Origin: 0-14-3-00-41-53 sp041500225 | GTDB lineage: Bacteria > Nitrospirota > Thermodesulfovibrionia > Thermodesulfovibrionales > SM23-35 | DNA: 64,000 nucleotides | Assembly (NCBI GenBank): GCA_041500225.1 | Contig: JBGQLV010000001.1 | Location: forward strand, 56,827-120,826 | Direction: 5' to 3' | In this document: one piece after another, positions 17,837-25,209 of the stretch | How positions within the stretch are numbered: the stretch's first letter is position 1 | Layout of the letters: each line of letters opens with the position of its first letter | Notes under the pieces: generated by a model | What the model was told of the DNA's origin: nothing | The model's database searches: none | Seen by the model: the letters and a program-made list of their open reading frames with translations, nothing else | Made by a program: the position numbers and the translations under genes

Positions 17837-18970
17837 ATGGCCAGAATTGCAATAGTACTAAACTCGTCCTGGAATATTTATAATTTTCGTTTATCGCTTT
17901 TAAATCGGTTAAGTGTGCTTGGTCATAAGATAATAGCAATAGCACCGGAAGATGAGTACACTAAAAAAATACCATATGAATTTCATCATGTTCCGATTAA
18001 ATCACGGTCTACTATTAGCCCTATTTCTGACATAATCGCATTTTTGACTCTTCTTAGAATATATAAAAAGGTAAAACCGGATATCGTGTTACTTTATACA
18101 ATTAAGCCGAATATCTACGGAAATTTCGCAGCCTTTCTGCTCGGAATAAAAACTATCAGCAATATAGCCGGCCTGGGTACTCTATTTATAAATCAGAGTT
18201 TCATTACAAAGCTGGCAAAATTATTGTATAGAATTGCTTTAAAAGTACCAAAAAAAATATTTTTTCAAAACAATGAAGATATGGAGATGTTTATAAAAGA
18301 TGGCATTGTCTCAAGTAGTATTGCAGATAGAATACCGGGTTCGGGAGTAGATATTACCAGGTTTTTTCCAAATTCTGGATATGAAAGGAAAAAAAATAAA
18401 AAAAAATTTGTCTTTCTTTTATTTTCCAGAATGTTATGGGATAAAGGGGTAGGTGAATATATTGAAGCAGCAAAATTGCTTTTACGGAAAAGAAATGATG
18501 TTGAATTCAAGCTTTTAGGTTTTCTCGATTTTAACAACCCCAATGCCATATCAAAAGAAGAAATGGAAAAATTAACGGAGACAGAAGGGATAGAATATCT
18601 TGGTGTATCTGATAAGGTGGAGGACTTTATTTTAGATGCAGACTGTGTTGTGTTGCCGTCTTATAGAGAAGGCGTACCGAGGTCTTTATTGGAAGCTGCG
18701 GCAATGGCAAAACCGATAATTGCTACTGATATACCCGGCTGCAGGGATGTGGTGGAAGACGGATTTAACGGGTTCTTATGTAAGCCAAGAGATTACAAGG
18801 ATCTTTTTGAAAAAATGGAAAAAATGGTTAAGCTTGATGAAAATGGAAGAAAAAGGTTGGGTAATAATGGAAGAGAAAAAATTAAACGTGAATTTGATCA
18901 AAATATTGTAATAGTAAAATATGAAAAAGTAATTAATGAGCTCTGTTCATCAAAAAATAAAAAGTATTAA
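17837..18970 (+). CDS. Glycosyltransferase, GT4 (PglA/WbpY-like)
   Basis: 377 residues. The N-terminus RIAIVLNSSWNIYNFRLSLL followed by APEDEYTKKI strongly recalls PglA-type enzymes that add the second sugar, often GalNAc, onto an undecaprenyl-diphosphate-linked amino sugar. VSSYREGVPRSLLE-type EX7E is visible as EGVPRSLLE near residue 280. Very AT-rich, with long A runs around 18390. It is the last biosynthetic glycosyltransferase of the run; 110 bases of noncoding DNA follow. Confidence 0.83.
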   Translation: MARIAIVLNSSWNIYNFRLSLLNRLSVLGHKIIAIAPEDEYTKKIPYEFHHVPIKSRSTISPISDIIAFLTLLRIYKKVKPDIVLLYTIKPNIYGNFAAFLLGIKTISNIAGLGTLFINQSFITKLAKLLYRIALKVPKKIFFQNNEDMEMFIKDGIVSSSIADRIPGSGVDITRFFPNSGYERKKNKKKFVFLLFSRMLWDKGVGEYIEAAKLLLRKRNDVEFKLLGFLDFNNPNAISKEEMEKLTETEGIEYLGVSDKVEDFILDADCVVLPSYREGVPRSLLEAAAMAKPIIATDIPGCRDVVEDGFNGFLCKPRDYKDLFEKMEKMVKLDENGRKRLGNNGREKIKREFDQNIVIVKYEKVINELCSSKNKKY

Positions 18971-19081
18971 AGGAGAGAGGCGAATAATGCTTTTTGGCGT
19001 AAGAATTCAAAAGTAGTGGAAGATGAAAAAATAAATAAATAGAAACACTAAGACGTCACATCTTTACAAAGCCCCTTTCTG

Positions 19082-20254
19082 ATGTTTGAATATATGCCTG
19101 CCTCACAAATATCTATTATTAATAATGAAGAACTTCTTGCCGGAGATGCTAACAGAATTACCATGAATCAGGACATTTATAGAACCAAAATTCCCAGAAC
19201 CTTTATTGATAAAATAAAAGCTTTACGGAATTCCGCAAAATATGATCGAACGCGGATGTTAGACCCTTTCATCTATCACTGTCTAAAGGACTTTCAAGAT
19301 AATCCACATGTTCCTGACGAGACGGTTGCTGAGCTTGAGCAGGTGTACTACCAGACTGCAGCTTCAAATATTAAAAAATTATATTCTGCGACAAAGATTT
19401 TACAGATATTTCATCAGGAAGGCATCTTTGCTATACCTCTTAAGGGAATGGCTTTGATTGAAACTGTATATAAGAACCCGGCAATCCGTCCTATGGCAGA
19501 TATTGATTTGTTGATAAGACAAGAAGATGCTCAAAAGGTAAAAGATATTCTGATAAATATGGGATATCCTTATATCGATTCATATAGAGGTTCAATTAAC
19601 TTCGCAGACAGCGAGAACGAGGTATTTGATCTGCATTCAAAATTCACAAGATTTGAAGTATTGTTTCATATAGATTATGCTGAAATTTATAGTCGTCTGA
19701 GAAAAATAAACTTCAATGGACAGATTCGGGTTGGAGTTCTTTGCCCTGAACATCAATTGATCCATATCGCACTTCATTTAGCACCAGGCCTTTATTCGGG
19801 TTTAAACTTTATAAACCTTATAGATATGTATTACTTGATTATCGATCAGGATTGTCCGTTTGACTGGGAATATCTTATCGGCTTCTCTACAAGATCAAAA
19901 ATGAATTCATATATATATGGACCGATTTATCTTTGTACCCATCTTTTTGATCAAAAAATTCCTGAATCGGTTCTCAAAATATTCCAAGCTCGCTTATCCA
20001 AGAGGAAAAGTGCCTATATTCAGAATGATTATTTTGGATCAATTTTGGATAGGGGAAGTAGTGGACTGAAAATTTTTTTCGAGAGGGTGAAGTGGGCTGA
20101 AGGATTTCCGAATAAGATGAAATTAATCAGGATGGCTCTGTTCCCTGACCGTCAGGAAATGGCTCAGCGTTATAGTATTCCGGAGAATTCATTACGGCTT
20201 TATGGATTCTATATTGCAAGAATAGTAAAATTGCTCAGAGAAATTCTCAAATAA
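19082..20254 (+). CDS. Nucleotidyltransferase-fold family protein (NTP_transf_5)
   Basis: A 390-residue protein of the NTP_transf_5 type, common in exopolysaccharide clusters but without an assigned reaction. IFAIPLKGMALIETVYKNP near residue 119 followed by RPMADIDLLI is the signature: Gly-rich helix start, then the acidic pair D-x-D (ADIDLL) that would bind metal and nucleotide. The C-terminus ends IRMALFPDRQEMAQRYS then a basic aromatic tail, a pattern repeated in two decayed copies found at 20264 and 23393. It probably closes the polysaccharide operon. Confidence 0.75.
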   Translation: MFEYMPASQISIINNEELLAGDANRITMNQDIYRTKIPRTFIDKIKALRNSAKYDRTRMLDPFIYHCLKDFQDNPHVPDETVAELEQVYYQTAASNIKKLYSATKILQIFHQEGIFAIPLKGMALIETVYKNPAIRPMADIDLLIRQEDAQKVKDILINMGYPYIDSYRGSINFADSENEVFDLHSKFTRFEVLFHIDYAEIYSRLRKINFNGQIRVGVLCPEHQLIHIALHLAPGLYSGLNFINLIDMYYLIIDQDCPFDWEYLIGFSTRSKMNSYIYGPIYLCTHLFDQKIPESVLKIFQARLSKRKSAYIQNDYFGSILDRGSSGLKIFFERVKWAEGFPNKMKLIRMALFPDRQEMAQRYSIPENSLRLYGFYIARIVKLLREILK

Positions 20255-20263
20255 CAAAGGGGA

Positions 20264-20425
20264 CAGGTCTCAACCCCGACTACTTTTCCAAGATTTATAA
20301 AGATAAACTTTTGCCAGACTTGCCTTAGATAAATGGTCTATCATTATCTCCTCTTATTTTAAGACCCTATTCCCTGTCCCTGAAGCCGTCAAAGAGATCT
20401 ATAGCTCGAAGAGTAATTGGACATT
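20264..20425 (+). pseudogene. Decayed C-terminal tail of a second NTP_transf_5-like gene (copy 1)
   Basis: Directly after the nucleotidyltransferase stop lies about 160 bases that match, at roughly three of four positions, the segment at 23393-23560; the first 23 bases (CAGGTCTCAACCCCGACTAC and the next three) are identical. Read in frame it gives DKWSIIISSYFKTLFPVPEA followed by VKEIYSSKSNWTLP, which mirrors the end of the intact nucleotidyltransferase (MALFPDRQEMAQRYS). A one-base length difference from copy 2 near 20318 puts a stop in the frame. I read it as a remnant of a paralogue's 3' end. Confidence 0.5.
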
Positions 20426-20459
20426 ACCCATTTCCGCTCAAAGCACTTTTGGGTAAGAA
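20423..20459 (+). repeat. REP-like palindromic repeat, left copy beside RAYT gene
   Basis: A 37-base sequence that begins ATTACCCATTTCCGCTCAA and ends TTTTGGGTAAGAA occurs here and again at 21428-21464 in the same orientation, identical at all but two positions. ACCCA and TGGGT can pair to form a hairpin. The copies flank the transposase gene exactly as REP sequences flank RAYT genes in known REPtrons. Confidence 0.75.
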
Positions 20460-20486
20460 TGAGAATGACCGTGTACCGGTGTAACT

Positions 20487-21410
20487 ATGGATGCACTTGA
20501 TCTCATCAAAGAGGGGAAAATCAAGCGATATTTTCGGGCAACCCGGAAACTCAATCACCCAAATCTGATTTCACACATTACGCAGAGGGCGGCAGGAAAG
20601 GAGCCCTTGTTTTTGGAAAAGACAGACTATCTCTTTATGTTAGGTCTCCTGAAAGACGTTGCCGATAATGCTTCCCTCAGAATATATTCTTTTTGTCTCA
20701 TGCCAAACCATATCCATTTACTTTTGAGCCCAAAGGAAGGGAACTTGTACGATGCCATGCGGGATTTGTTTTCCAGGTATGCTATGCAGTTCAATCGGAA
20801 ATATGAAAGAAAAGGTCACCTTTTTGGCGGACCTTACAGGCAGGCAGTTTGCCTGGATGACAGCTATCTTTTGGCCGCTTCTCTCTATATTCATCTGAAT
20901 CCAGTAAAGGCTGGGCTGGTGTTTGATCCCCTAAGGTACCGCTGGTCATCGTCCAGATTGTATTGTGAGGATGATGCCCCGAAATCCTTTATAGATCCTG
21001 ATTTCATCTTGCACTTGCTTTCTGAAGACCAAATTGAGGGCAAAGAACAATATCGCCTTCTGCTGAAACAAGGTAGCGAGTTAGAGGCTGCACACGTCTT
21101 GGAACAGGAAGACGCCATAGAACGCTTCCACTTAAAACTTGCCTCTATATTTCCATCTTTTTTCAAGCGGATCGGCAAGAAAAAGCGGATTGCCACATCT
21201 TCGGGCATAGACTTGGCAGCTATGGAGGAATTGGAGAAACAGATTGAAGCCATAAGAATAAGCCCTTTCGATAGCAAGCCCGAAAGTAGAAAAGCGAAAA
21301 AGTATATCATAGAACAACTTATTGCTCGAGGTTATAAGCGAGCAGAGATTGTAGAGCGTTTAGGTTTATCAAGGAAAACGGTTTACAACATTTTGAAATC
21401 TCCCTTGTGA
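20487..21410 (+). CDS. REP-associated tyrosine transposase (RAYT, Y1/HUH family)
   Basis: 307 residues. The HUH motif is NHIHLLL near residue 76, after FCLMP; the region LFSRYAMQFNRKYERKGHLF supplies the tyrosine candidates, and SLYIHLNPVKAGLV is the diagnostic RAYT strand. The enzyme should nick and rejoin single-stranded DNA at REP hairpins. Unlike short RAYTs it has a C-terminal extension ending GYKRAEIVERLGLSRKTVYN, a helix-turn-helix that may give target specificity. A matching repeat lies on each side. Confidence 0.88.
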   Translation: MDALDLIKEGKIKRYFRATRKLNHPNLISHITQRAAGKEPLFLEKTDYLFMLGLLKDVADNASLRIYSFCLMPNHIHLLLSPKEGNLYDAMRDLFSRYAMQFNRKYERKGHLFGGPYRQAVCLDDSYLLAASLYIHLNPVKAGLVFDPLRYRWSSSRLYCEDDAPKSFIDPDFILHLLSEDQIEGKEQYRLLLKQGSELEAAHVLEQEDAIERFHLKLASIFPSFFKRIGKKKRIATSSGIDLAAMEELEKQIEAIRISPFDSKPESRKAKKYIIEQLIARGYKRAEIVERLGLSRKTVYNILKSPL

Positions 21411-21427
21411 AGAATTATCATACTTCT

Positions 21428-21464
21428 ATTACCCATTTCCGCTCAAGGCAGTTTTGGGTAAGAA
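21428..21464 (+). repeat. REP-like palindromic repeat, right copy
   Basis: Second copy of the 37-base repeat found at 20423-20459, 17 bases after the transposase stop. It differs at two positions. Its end (TTTTGGGTAAGAA) touches the start of the truncated VanZ-like gene, so the element has landed at, or moved with, that gene. Confidence 0.75.
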
Positions 21465-21474
21465 ATATTTCAAC

Positions 21475-21669
21475 ATGAAAAACTTTTTTGTCTATTGGCT
21501 TCCTCCTTTAGCCTATATGGCCTTTATCTTTCCTACTGACACTTTGACGGCCGATAGTACGTCCCGCATTATTGTCCCGGTCAGCAAATGGCTGTTCCCC
21601 GATGCCGGCGAGTCTACGATAGGAATATTGCATATCGTTATTCGCAAGTATATCCATAGCACACTGTAA
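21475..21669 (+). pseudogene. Truncated VanZ-like gene (5' fragment)
   Basis: Codes for about 64 residues from ATG 21475. FFVYWLPPLAYMAFIFPTDT and the later HIVIRKYIHS align with the first 65 residues of the complete VanZ-like protein at 22958 (FILYWFPPLAWMAFIFPMNF, HIVIRKFTHF), with many silent and conservative differences. It stops abruptly where the complete copy goes on through the remaining membrane segments. The two are therefore old paralogues and this one has lost its 3' two thirds, next to the ATPase gene that follows. Confidence 0.8.
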
Positions 21670-21681
21670 GGTAAATATTAA

Positions 21682-21732
21682 TACTCAATGACTGAGTAAA
21701 ACTACTCAATGATTGAGCATCTATGATATAAT
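21682..21732 (+). promoter_or_regulatory. Two palindromic operator-like sites and extended -10 for the AAA ATPase
   Basis: CTCAATGACTGAG at 21684 and CTCAATGATTGAG at 21705 are near-identical palindromes exactly 21 bases apart, that is on the same face of the helix. They are followed by TGATATAAT (extended -10, hexamer 21727-21732), and the ATG at 21738 is only 5 bases further on. No Shine-Dalgarno sequence fits between. This looks like a repressible promoter making a leaderless mRNA. Confidence 0.6.
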
Positions 21733-21737
21733 TCGGT

Positions 21738-22922
21738 ATGGATTTTGAAAGGCCGCTTGTTAATGTTCTTCTGAGGGCGCTTGCGAAGCGCTCTGCTGTT
21801 TTTCAAGTTATTATCGGACCCCGACAGGTTGGGAAAACGACTATTGCCCACCAGGTGCTTAATAAACTGCATTATCCGTCAGTGTATGCATCGGCGGATG
21901 CTCCGCTGCCTCCGGGGCCTGAGTGGATTGAAACACAATGGCGGCTTGCGGAGGTGGAGCTAAAGAAGAGTAAAAAGCCTGTCATCCTTGTTCTGGATGA
22001 GATCCAAAAAGTGAGGGGGTGGGGTGAATCTCTCAAGCGCTTATGGGACAATGCAAGACATACGAGACAGGATATCCGCCTGATGGTGCTTGGATCCTCA
22101 GCCCTCCTTCTGACTGAGGGCTTAACAGAGAGTCTTGCAGGTAGGTATTTTTTGAACCGGTGTTATCATTGGCCTTATTACGAATGCGCGGAGGCATTTG
22201 GATGGGACCTGAAAAAATGGTTCTATTTCGGGGGCTATCCCGGCGCAGCGGCATTTGCCGATGATGAATCGCAATGGAAGCGTTATGTGACGGACTCGTT
22301 GATTGAAGCTGTCCTGGCACGGGATGTTCTTCAGATGCAGAAGATCGCCAAACCTGCGCTCTTACGGCACCTTTTTGCGCTTGCAGCAACATTTCCTGCG
22401 CAGATATTTTCATATAACAAGATGCTGGGGCAATTGCAGGACGCCGGAAATGCAACTACTCTTGCACATTACCTTAAACTGCTCGAAACGGCTTTCCTTA
22501 TCAGTGGGCTGGAACTGTTCTCGAGAGGACAGATCAGGAAGCGGGGCAGCAGTCCCAAACTGATTCTATGGAACAATGCGCTGGTGAACGCTCTTTCGAC
22601 AAAAACGTTTAAAGAGTCTGTCGGAGATGAGGCATGGTGGGGGCGTCTTGTCGAGAATGCTGTCGGCGCCTATTTTTGCAACAACCTCCCCGGAAGCGAT
22701 TATCATCTGACTTATTGGCGTGACCGGGACATAGAGGTCGACTTTGTAATCACGAGGGGAGCCGAGACATGGGCAGTAGAGGTAAAAAGCGGACGCGGAG
22801 GCAAGGGTTCGGGACTTGAGAGATTTCGTTCAAGATATCCGAATGCGCGGATGCTGGTTGTAGGCGGCTCAGGTATTCCGCTGGAGAAGTTTTTTCTCGA
22901 ACCGGCTGAAGCGTGGTTGTGA
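21738..22922 (+). CDS. AAA_14 / DUF4143 ATPase
   Basis: 394 residues. Walker A is IIGPRQVGKTTIAHQV (about residue 27), Walker B VILVLDEIQKVRGWGE (about 82), sensor-like LMVLGSSALLL (about 118). The DUF4143 C-terminal half has FYFGGYPGAA (about 163), LLETAFLISGLELFSR, and a PD-(D/E)XK-like strand pattern IEVDFVITRGAETWAVEVKS near residue 332, where D, E and K could form a nuclease-like site. Members are widespread in mobile and accessory DNA of bacteria and archaea; their function is not settled. It lies between the broken and the complete VanZ-like genes. Confidence 0.85.
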   Translation: MDFERPLVNVLLRALAKRSAVFQVIIGPRQVGKTTIAHQVLNKLHYPSVYASADAPLPPGPEWIETQWRLAEVELKKSKKPVILVLDEIQKVRGWGESLKRLWDNARHTRQDIRLMVLGSSALLLTEGLTESLAGRYFLNRCYHWPYYECAEAFGWDLKKWFYFGGYPGAAAFADDESQWKRYVTDSLIEAVLARDVLQMQKIAKPALLRHLFALAATFPAQIFSYNKMLGQLQDAGNATTLAHYLKLLETAFLISGLELFSRGQIRKRGSSPKLILWNNALVNALSTKTFKESVGDEAWWGRLVENAVGAYFCNNLPGSDYHLTYWRDRDIEVDFVITRGAETWAVEVKSGRGGKGSGLERFRSRYPNARMLVVGGSGIPLEKFFLEPAEAWL

Positions 22923-22957
22923 AAAAAGGATCTGCGATAAAGTTACAGGGAAAAAAC

Positions 22958-23443
22958 ATGAAGGATTTTATTCTCTATTGGTTTCCTCCGTTAGCATGGA
23001 TGGCGTTTATTTTCCCCATGAATTTCATGCTGACAGCGGACAGCACTTCTCATATCATTGTTCCGATATTGAAATGGTTACTGCCTCAAGTCAGTCAGGC
23101 TACAATCGATATATTGCATATCGTGATTCGCAAATTCACGCATTTCTTCAATTATGCCTTCCTTGCGGTTCTCTTATACCGTGCGTTTCGTGCAAGGAGG
23201 AAAACGTGGCGTTTGGAATGGATCGTTTATGCGGGACTGATTGCGGTTTGCTATGGAGCCCTTGATGAATTTTTGCAAACCTTTATTCCTTTAAGGAAAG
23301 GGTCGTTTTATGATTGGATGATTGATTCGGCCGGAGCTATATTTGTATTAAGCTTTATTTATATAAAAGGTGACCTCAAACTAAAAGGGGGTCAGGTCTC
23401 AACCCCGACTACTTTCCCCAGTTTTATAAAGATAAAGCCATAG
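22958..23443 (+). CDS. VanZ-like family membrane protein
   Basis: Start at ATG 22958. Residues 1-145 have the VanZ layout: a first membrane segment (ILYWFPPLAWMAFIF), the amphipathic part ending HIVIRKFTHFFNYAFLAVLLY, then VYAGLIAVCYGALDEFLQTF with the family's Asp-Glu pair, and a final segment (AGAIFVLSFIYIK). Function is unknown beyond the teicoplanin-resistance namesake; VanZ-like genes often lie in exopolysaccharide loci. The last 17 residues, after LKLKGG, come from the repeat that starts at 23393, so the original C-terminus has been replaced. Confidence 0.82.
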   Translation: MKDFILYWFPPLAWMAFIFPMNFMLTADSTSHIIVPILKWLLPQVSQATIDILHIVIRKFTHFFNYAFLAVLLYRAFRARRKTWRLEWIVYAGLIAVCYGALDEFLQTFIPLRKGSFYDWMIDSAGAIFVLSFIYIKGDLKLKGGQVSTPTTFPSFIKIKP

Positions 23444-23619
23444 CAAGACTTGCTTTAGATAAATGGCCTGTCATTATTTTTTCTTATTTTAAGACTCTGT
23501 TCCCTGTATTTGAAGCCATAAAAGAACTTTACGGAGATAGGAGAAATTTTACCTTGCCTTTGAATTATTTAAGATTTATAAAATGGCGGGTGAGAGAGTG
23601 GACGGGAAAGAACTCATAG
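23393..23619 (+). pseudogene. Decayed C-terminal tail of an NTP_transf_5-like gene (copy 2)
   Basis: Open frame (not the VanZ frame) from about 23374 to TAG 23617. It reads DYFPQFYKDKAIARLALDKW, then FSYFKTLFPVFEAIKELYGD and LPLNYLRFIKWRVREW. The LFP...E...LPL.Y..R..K pattern matches the end of the intact nucleotidyltransferase at 19082. It has no start codon of its own and shares its first 23 bases exactly with copy 1 at 20264. I interpret both as 3' ends of lost paralogues. Confidence 0.5.
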
Positions 23620-23671
23620 ATGACAGCGGCATGTCCCGGGCAATCCCTGGTTGTGAATTGTATCATAAATA

Positions 23672-23829
23672 GAGTCTGTTTATAAATTATGGCTTATATA
23701 ATCTGTCATTCCCCGACTTGATCGGGGAATCCAGTGTTTTCAATAGGTTCTGGATTGGGAGCCTGTCCCGTACTTGATACGGGAGTCAAGCCGGACAATG
23801 ACAAAATACGACTTTATAAACAGACACTA
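23672..23829. mobile_element. MITE-like element, family 1, copy A
   Basis: Ends are inverted repeats: AGTCTGTTTATAAA at 23673 and TTTATAAACAGACACT at 23813. The interior contains GTCATTCCCCGACTTGATCG with its own inverted partner and a CAATGACAAAATA strand. The same element, reversed and somewhat different inside, is at 45509-45643 (ends AGTGTCTGTCCATAAA). No coding capacity; a non-autonomous transposon is the simplest reading. Confidence 0.75.
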
Positions 23830-23850
23830 AATAATCTATCATACGTAAAT

Positions 23851-23888
23851 AATGACAATTTGACATTTTGTCATTATCTGTATACTAT
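23851..23888 (+). promoter_or_regulatory. Promoter with inverted-repeat operator for the toxin-antitoxin pair
   Basis: AATGACAA (23851-23858) and TTGTCATT (23868-23875) form a perfect 8-base inverted repeat. It covers a -35 hexamer TTGACA (23860-23865); TATACT/TACTAT at 23881-23888 is a suitable -10. An AbrB-type antitoxin binding here would block its own promoter, as is usual for toxin-antitoxin operons. Confidence 0.7.
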
Positions 23889-23935
23889 AAAGAGATAGAG
23901 CGTGACTATAACAAAAGATAGTAAAGGAGTACGAT

Positions 23936-24184
23936 ATGCTTATAACTGTAGATAAACGTGGAAGTATTAACCTGCCAAAGACACTTCGGAAAGAGCTCGG
24001 GATCGAAAGCGGCTCATATTTAAACCTGGAAATCGAGGAAGGAGGAGTCATTGTGCTGCATCCTGTGTCTGTCTATCCAACAACCCGGCTCAGTACTAAA
24101 GGACTTACCAAACTTGAGGAGGCACGCAAGAGCGGTAAGGGGAAATTGCCTGAATGGATGGTCAGGGAAATAAAGAGTGCCTGA
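23936..24184 (+). CDS. AbrB/SpoVT-family antitoxin
   Basis: 82 residues from ATG 23936, preceded by AAAGGAG. LITVDKRGSINLPKTLRKEL followed by GIESGSYLNLEIEEGGVIVL is the swapped-hairpin AbrB DNA-binding fold; the remaining 35 residues (TRLSTKGLTKLEEARKSGKG) are a flexible tail that probably wraps the toxin. It overlaps the toxin gene by 8 bases. It should repress the operon through the operator at 23851 and neutralise the toxin. Confidence 0.85.
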   Translation: MLITVDKRGSINLPKTLRKELGIESGSYLNLEIEEGGVIVLHPVSVYPTTRLSTKGLTKLEEARKSGKGKLPEWMVREIKSA

Positions 24185-24479
24185 ACTGATACCGAGTAAG
24201 AAGTTTCTTGAGGATATTGAAGTATTTCGTTCTAATCAGGTTCTGAGAAAGAAAATAGCAAAAGCACTAAGCCTGCTCGAAAATAATCCGCTCCACCCAG
24301 GTCTGAACCTTGAGCGGATTGTGAACGATCCGAAAGCATGGTCTGTAAGGGTGGATAGAAGGTATAGAATTTCATTTGACCCTTTAAGATTTTTGCCTTC
24401 AGGGTTTCCTGATTGGTCAGCAGATATTTTTCTTTTACGTGTTCTTGATCATGACGATTTATACCGACACCCAAGATGA
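24177..24479 (+). CDS. RelE/ParE-superfamily toxin
   Basis: 100 residues, GTG start at 24177 overlapping the antitoxin. KFLEDIEVFRSNQVLRKKIA is the first helix pair, NPLHPGLNLERI the linking loop, and WSVRVDRRYRISFDP the central strands with the basic residues typical of mRNA-interferase members; FLLRVLDHDDLYR ends the fold, as in RelE/YoeB-like proteins (Asp-His near the C-terminus). A ribosome-dependent RNase function is inferred from the family. Confidence 0.8.
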   Translation: MPELIPSKKFLEDIEVFRSNQVLRKKIAKALSLLENNPLHPGLNLERIVNDPKAWSVRVDRRYRISFDPLRFLPSGFPDWSADIFLLRVLDHDDLYRHPR

Positions 24480-24573
24480 AAAACCATGCCTTAGCAGCTC
24501 AATCCATTCATTTGTTGTCCGGTTTCTGCGCAGAGCAAACCGAGGATGAAGGTGACATAGCCTCAAGAATATT

Positions 24574-25179
24574 GTGCTAAAACGCCTCTTTGACATTTTT
24601 TTATCAACATTTGGTCTTATATGTTCTTCACCCTTATGGATTCTCTTTGGGTTAGCCATAATCCTTGAGGACAGACTGCCGATATTTTATCTGCAGGAAA
24701 GGGTAGGAAGAGGGGGGATGACCTTCAAGGCAATAAAATTCCGTTCAATGATAAAGGATGCAGAAAATGGGACAGGGCCTGTTCAGGCTGTTGAAAATGA
24801 CCCAAGGGTTACAAAGGTTGGAAGGGTTTTAAGGGCAACTGCTATGGACGAGCTTCCACAGCTTCTAAATATTTTAAAAGGTGACATGAGTTTTGTTGGT
24901 CCAAGAGCATTGAGGCCGAGGGAAAAGGAAGTTTATGGTAATCCTGATGAAATAAATATAGAAAATGTTCCGGGCTATAAAGAACGGCTTGCAGTAAGGC
25001 CGGGTTTAACAGGTATGGCACAGGTCTATCTCCCAACAGACGCCCTCCGCAGTGAGAAATTCCAATACGACCTTCTTTATATTAAAAAACAATCCTTCCT
25101 ACTCGACCTTAAACTCATTTTTCTTTCCTTCTGGATAACATTCAGGGGGAAGTGGGAATCAAGAGAGAAAAAGGTGTGA
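24574..25179 (+). CDS. Bacterial sugar transferase (polyprenyl-phosphate glycosyl-1-phosphate transferase)
   Basis: 201 residues, GTG start at 24574. This is a short, PglC-like monotopic initiating transferase. LKRLFDIFLSTFGLICSSPL is the reentrant N-terminal membrane helix, FKAIKFRSM (about residue 51) the conserved basic strand, RVGRVLRATAMDELPQLLNI the Asp-Glu catalytic pair, and MSFVGPRALRPRE the phosphate-binding loop. It starts glycan assembly by linking a sugar phosphate to undecaprenyl phosphate and probably serves the polysaccharide cluster to the left, though separated from it by 4 kb of accessory DNA. Confidence 0.9.
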   Translation: MLKRLFDIFLSTFGLICSSPLWILFGLAIILEDRLPIFYLQERVGRGGMTFKAIKFRSMIKDAENGTGPVQAVENDPRVTKVGRVLRATAMDELPQLLNILKGDMSFVGPRALRPREKEVYGNPDEINIENVPGYKERLAVRPGLTGMAQVYLPTDALRSEKFQYDLLYIKKQSFLLDLKLIFLSFWITFRGKWESREKKV

Positions 25180-25209
25180 GTAAGCAATAGGTAGGCAATA
25201 AAGACTGCA

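Noticed and set aside
18987..19016. Ribosome site plus ATG followed by a nine-codon frame (MLFGVRIQK)
   Set aside because: It stops at once. It may be the start of a lost gene, but nothing supports function, so it is not listed as a gene.
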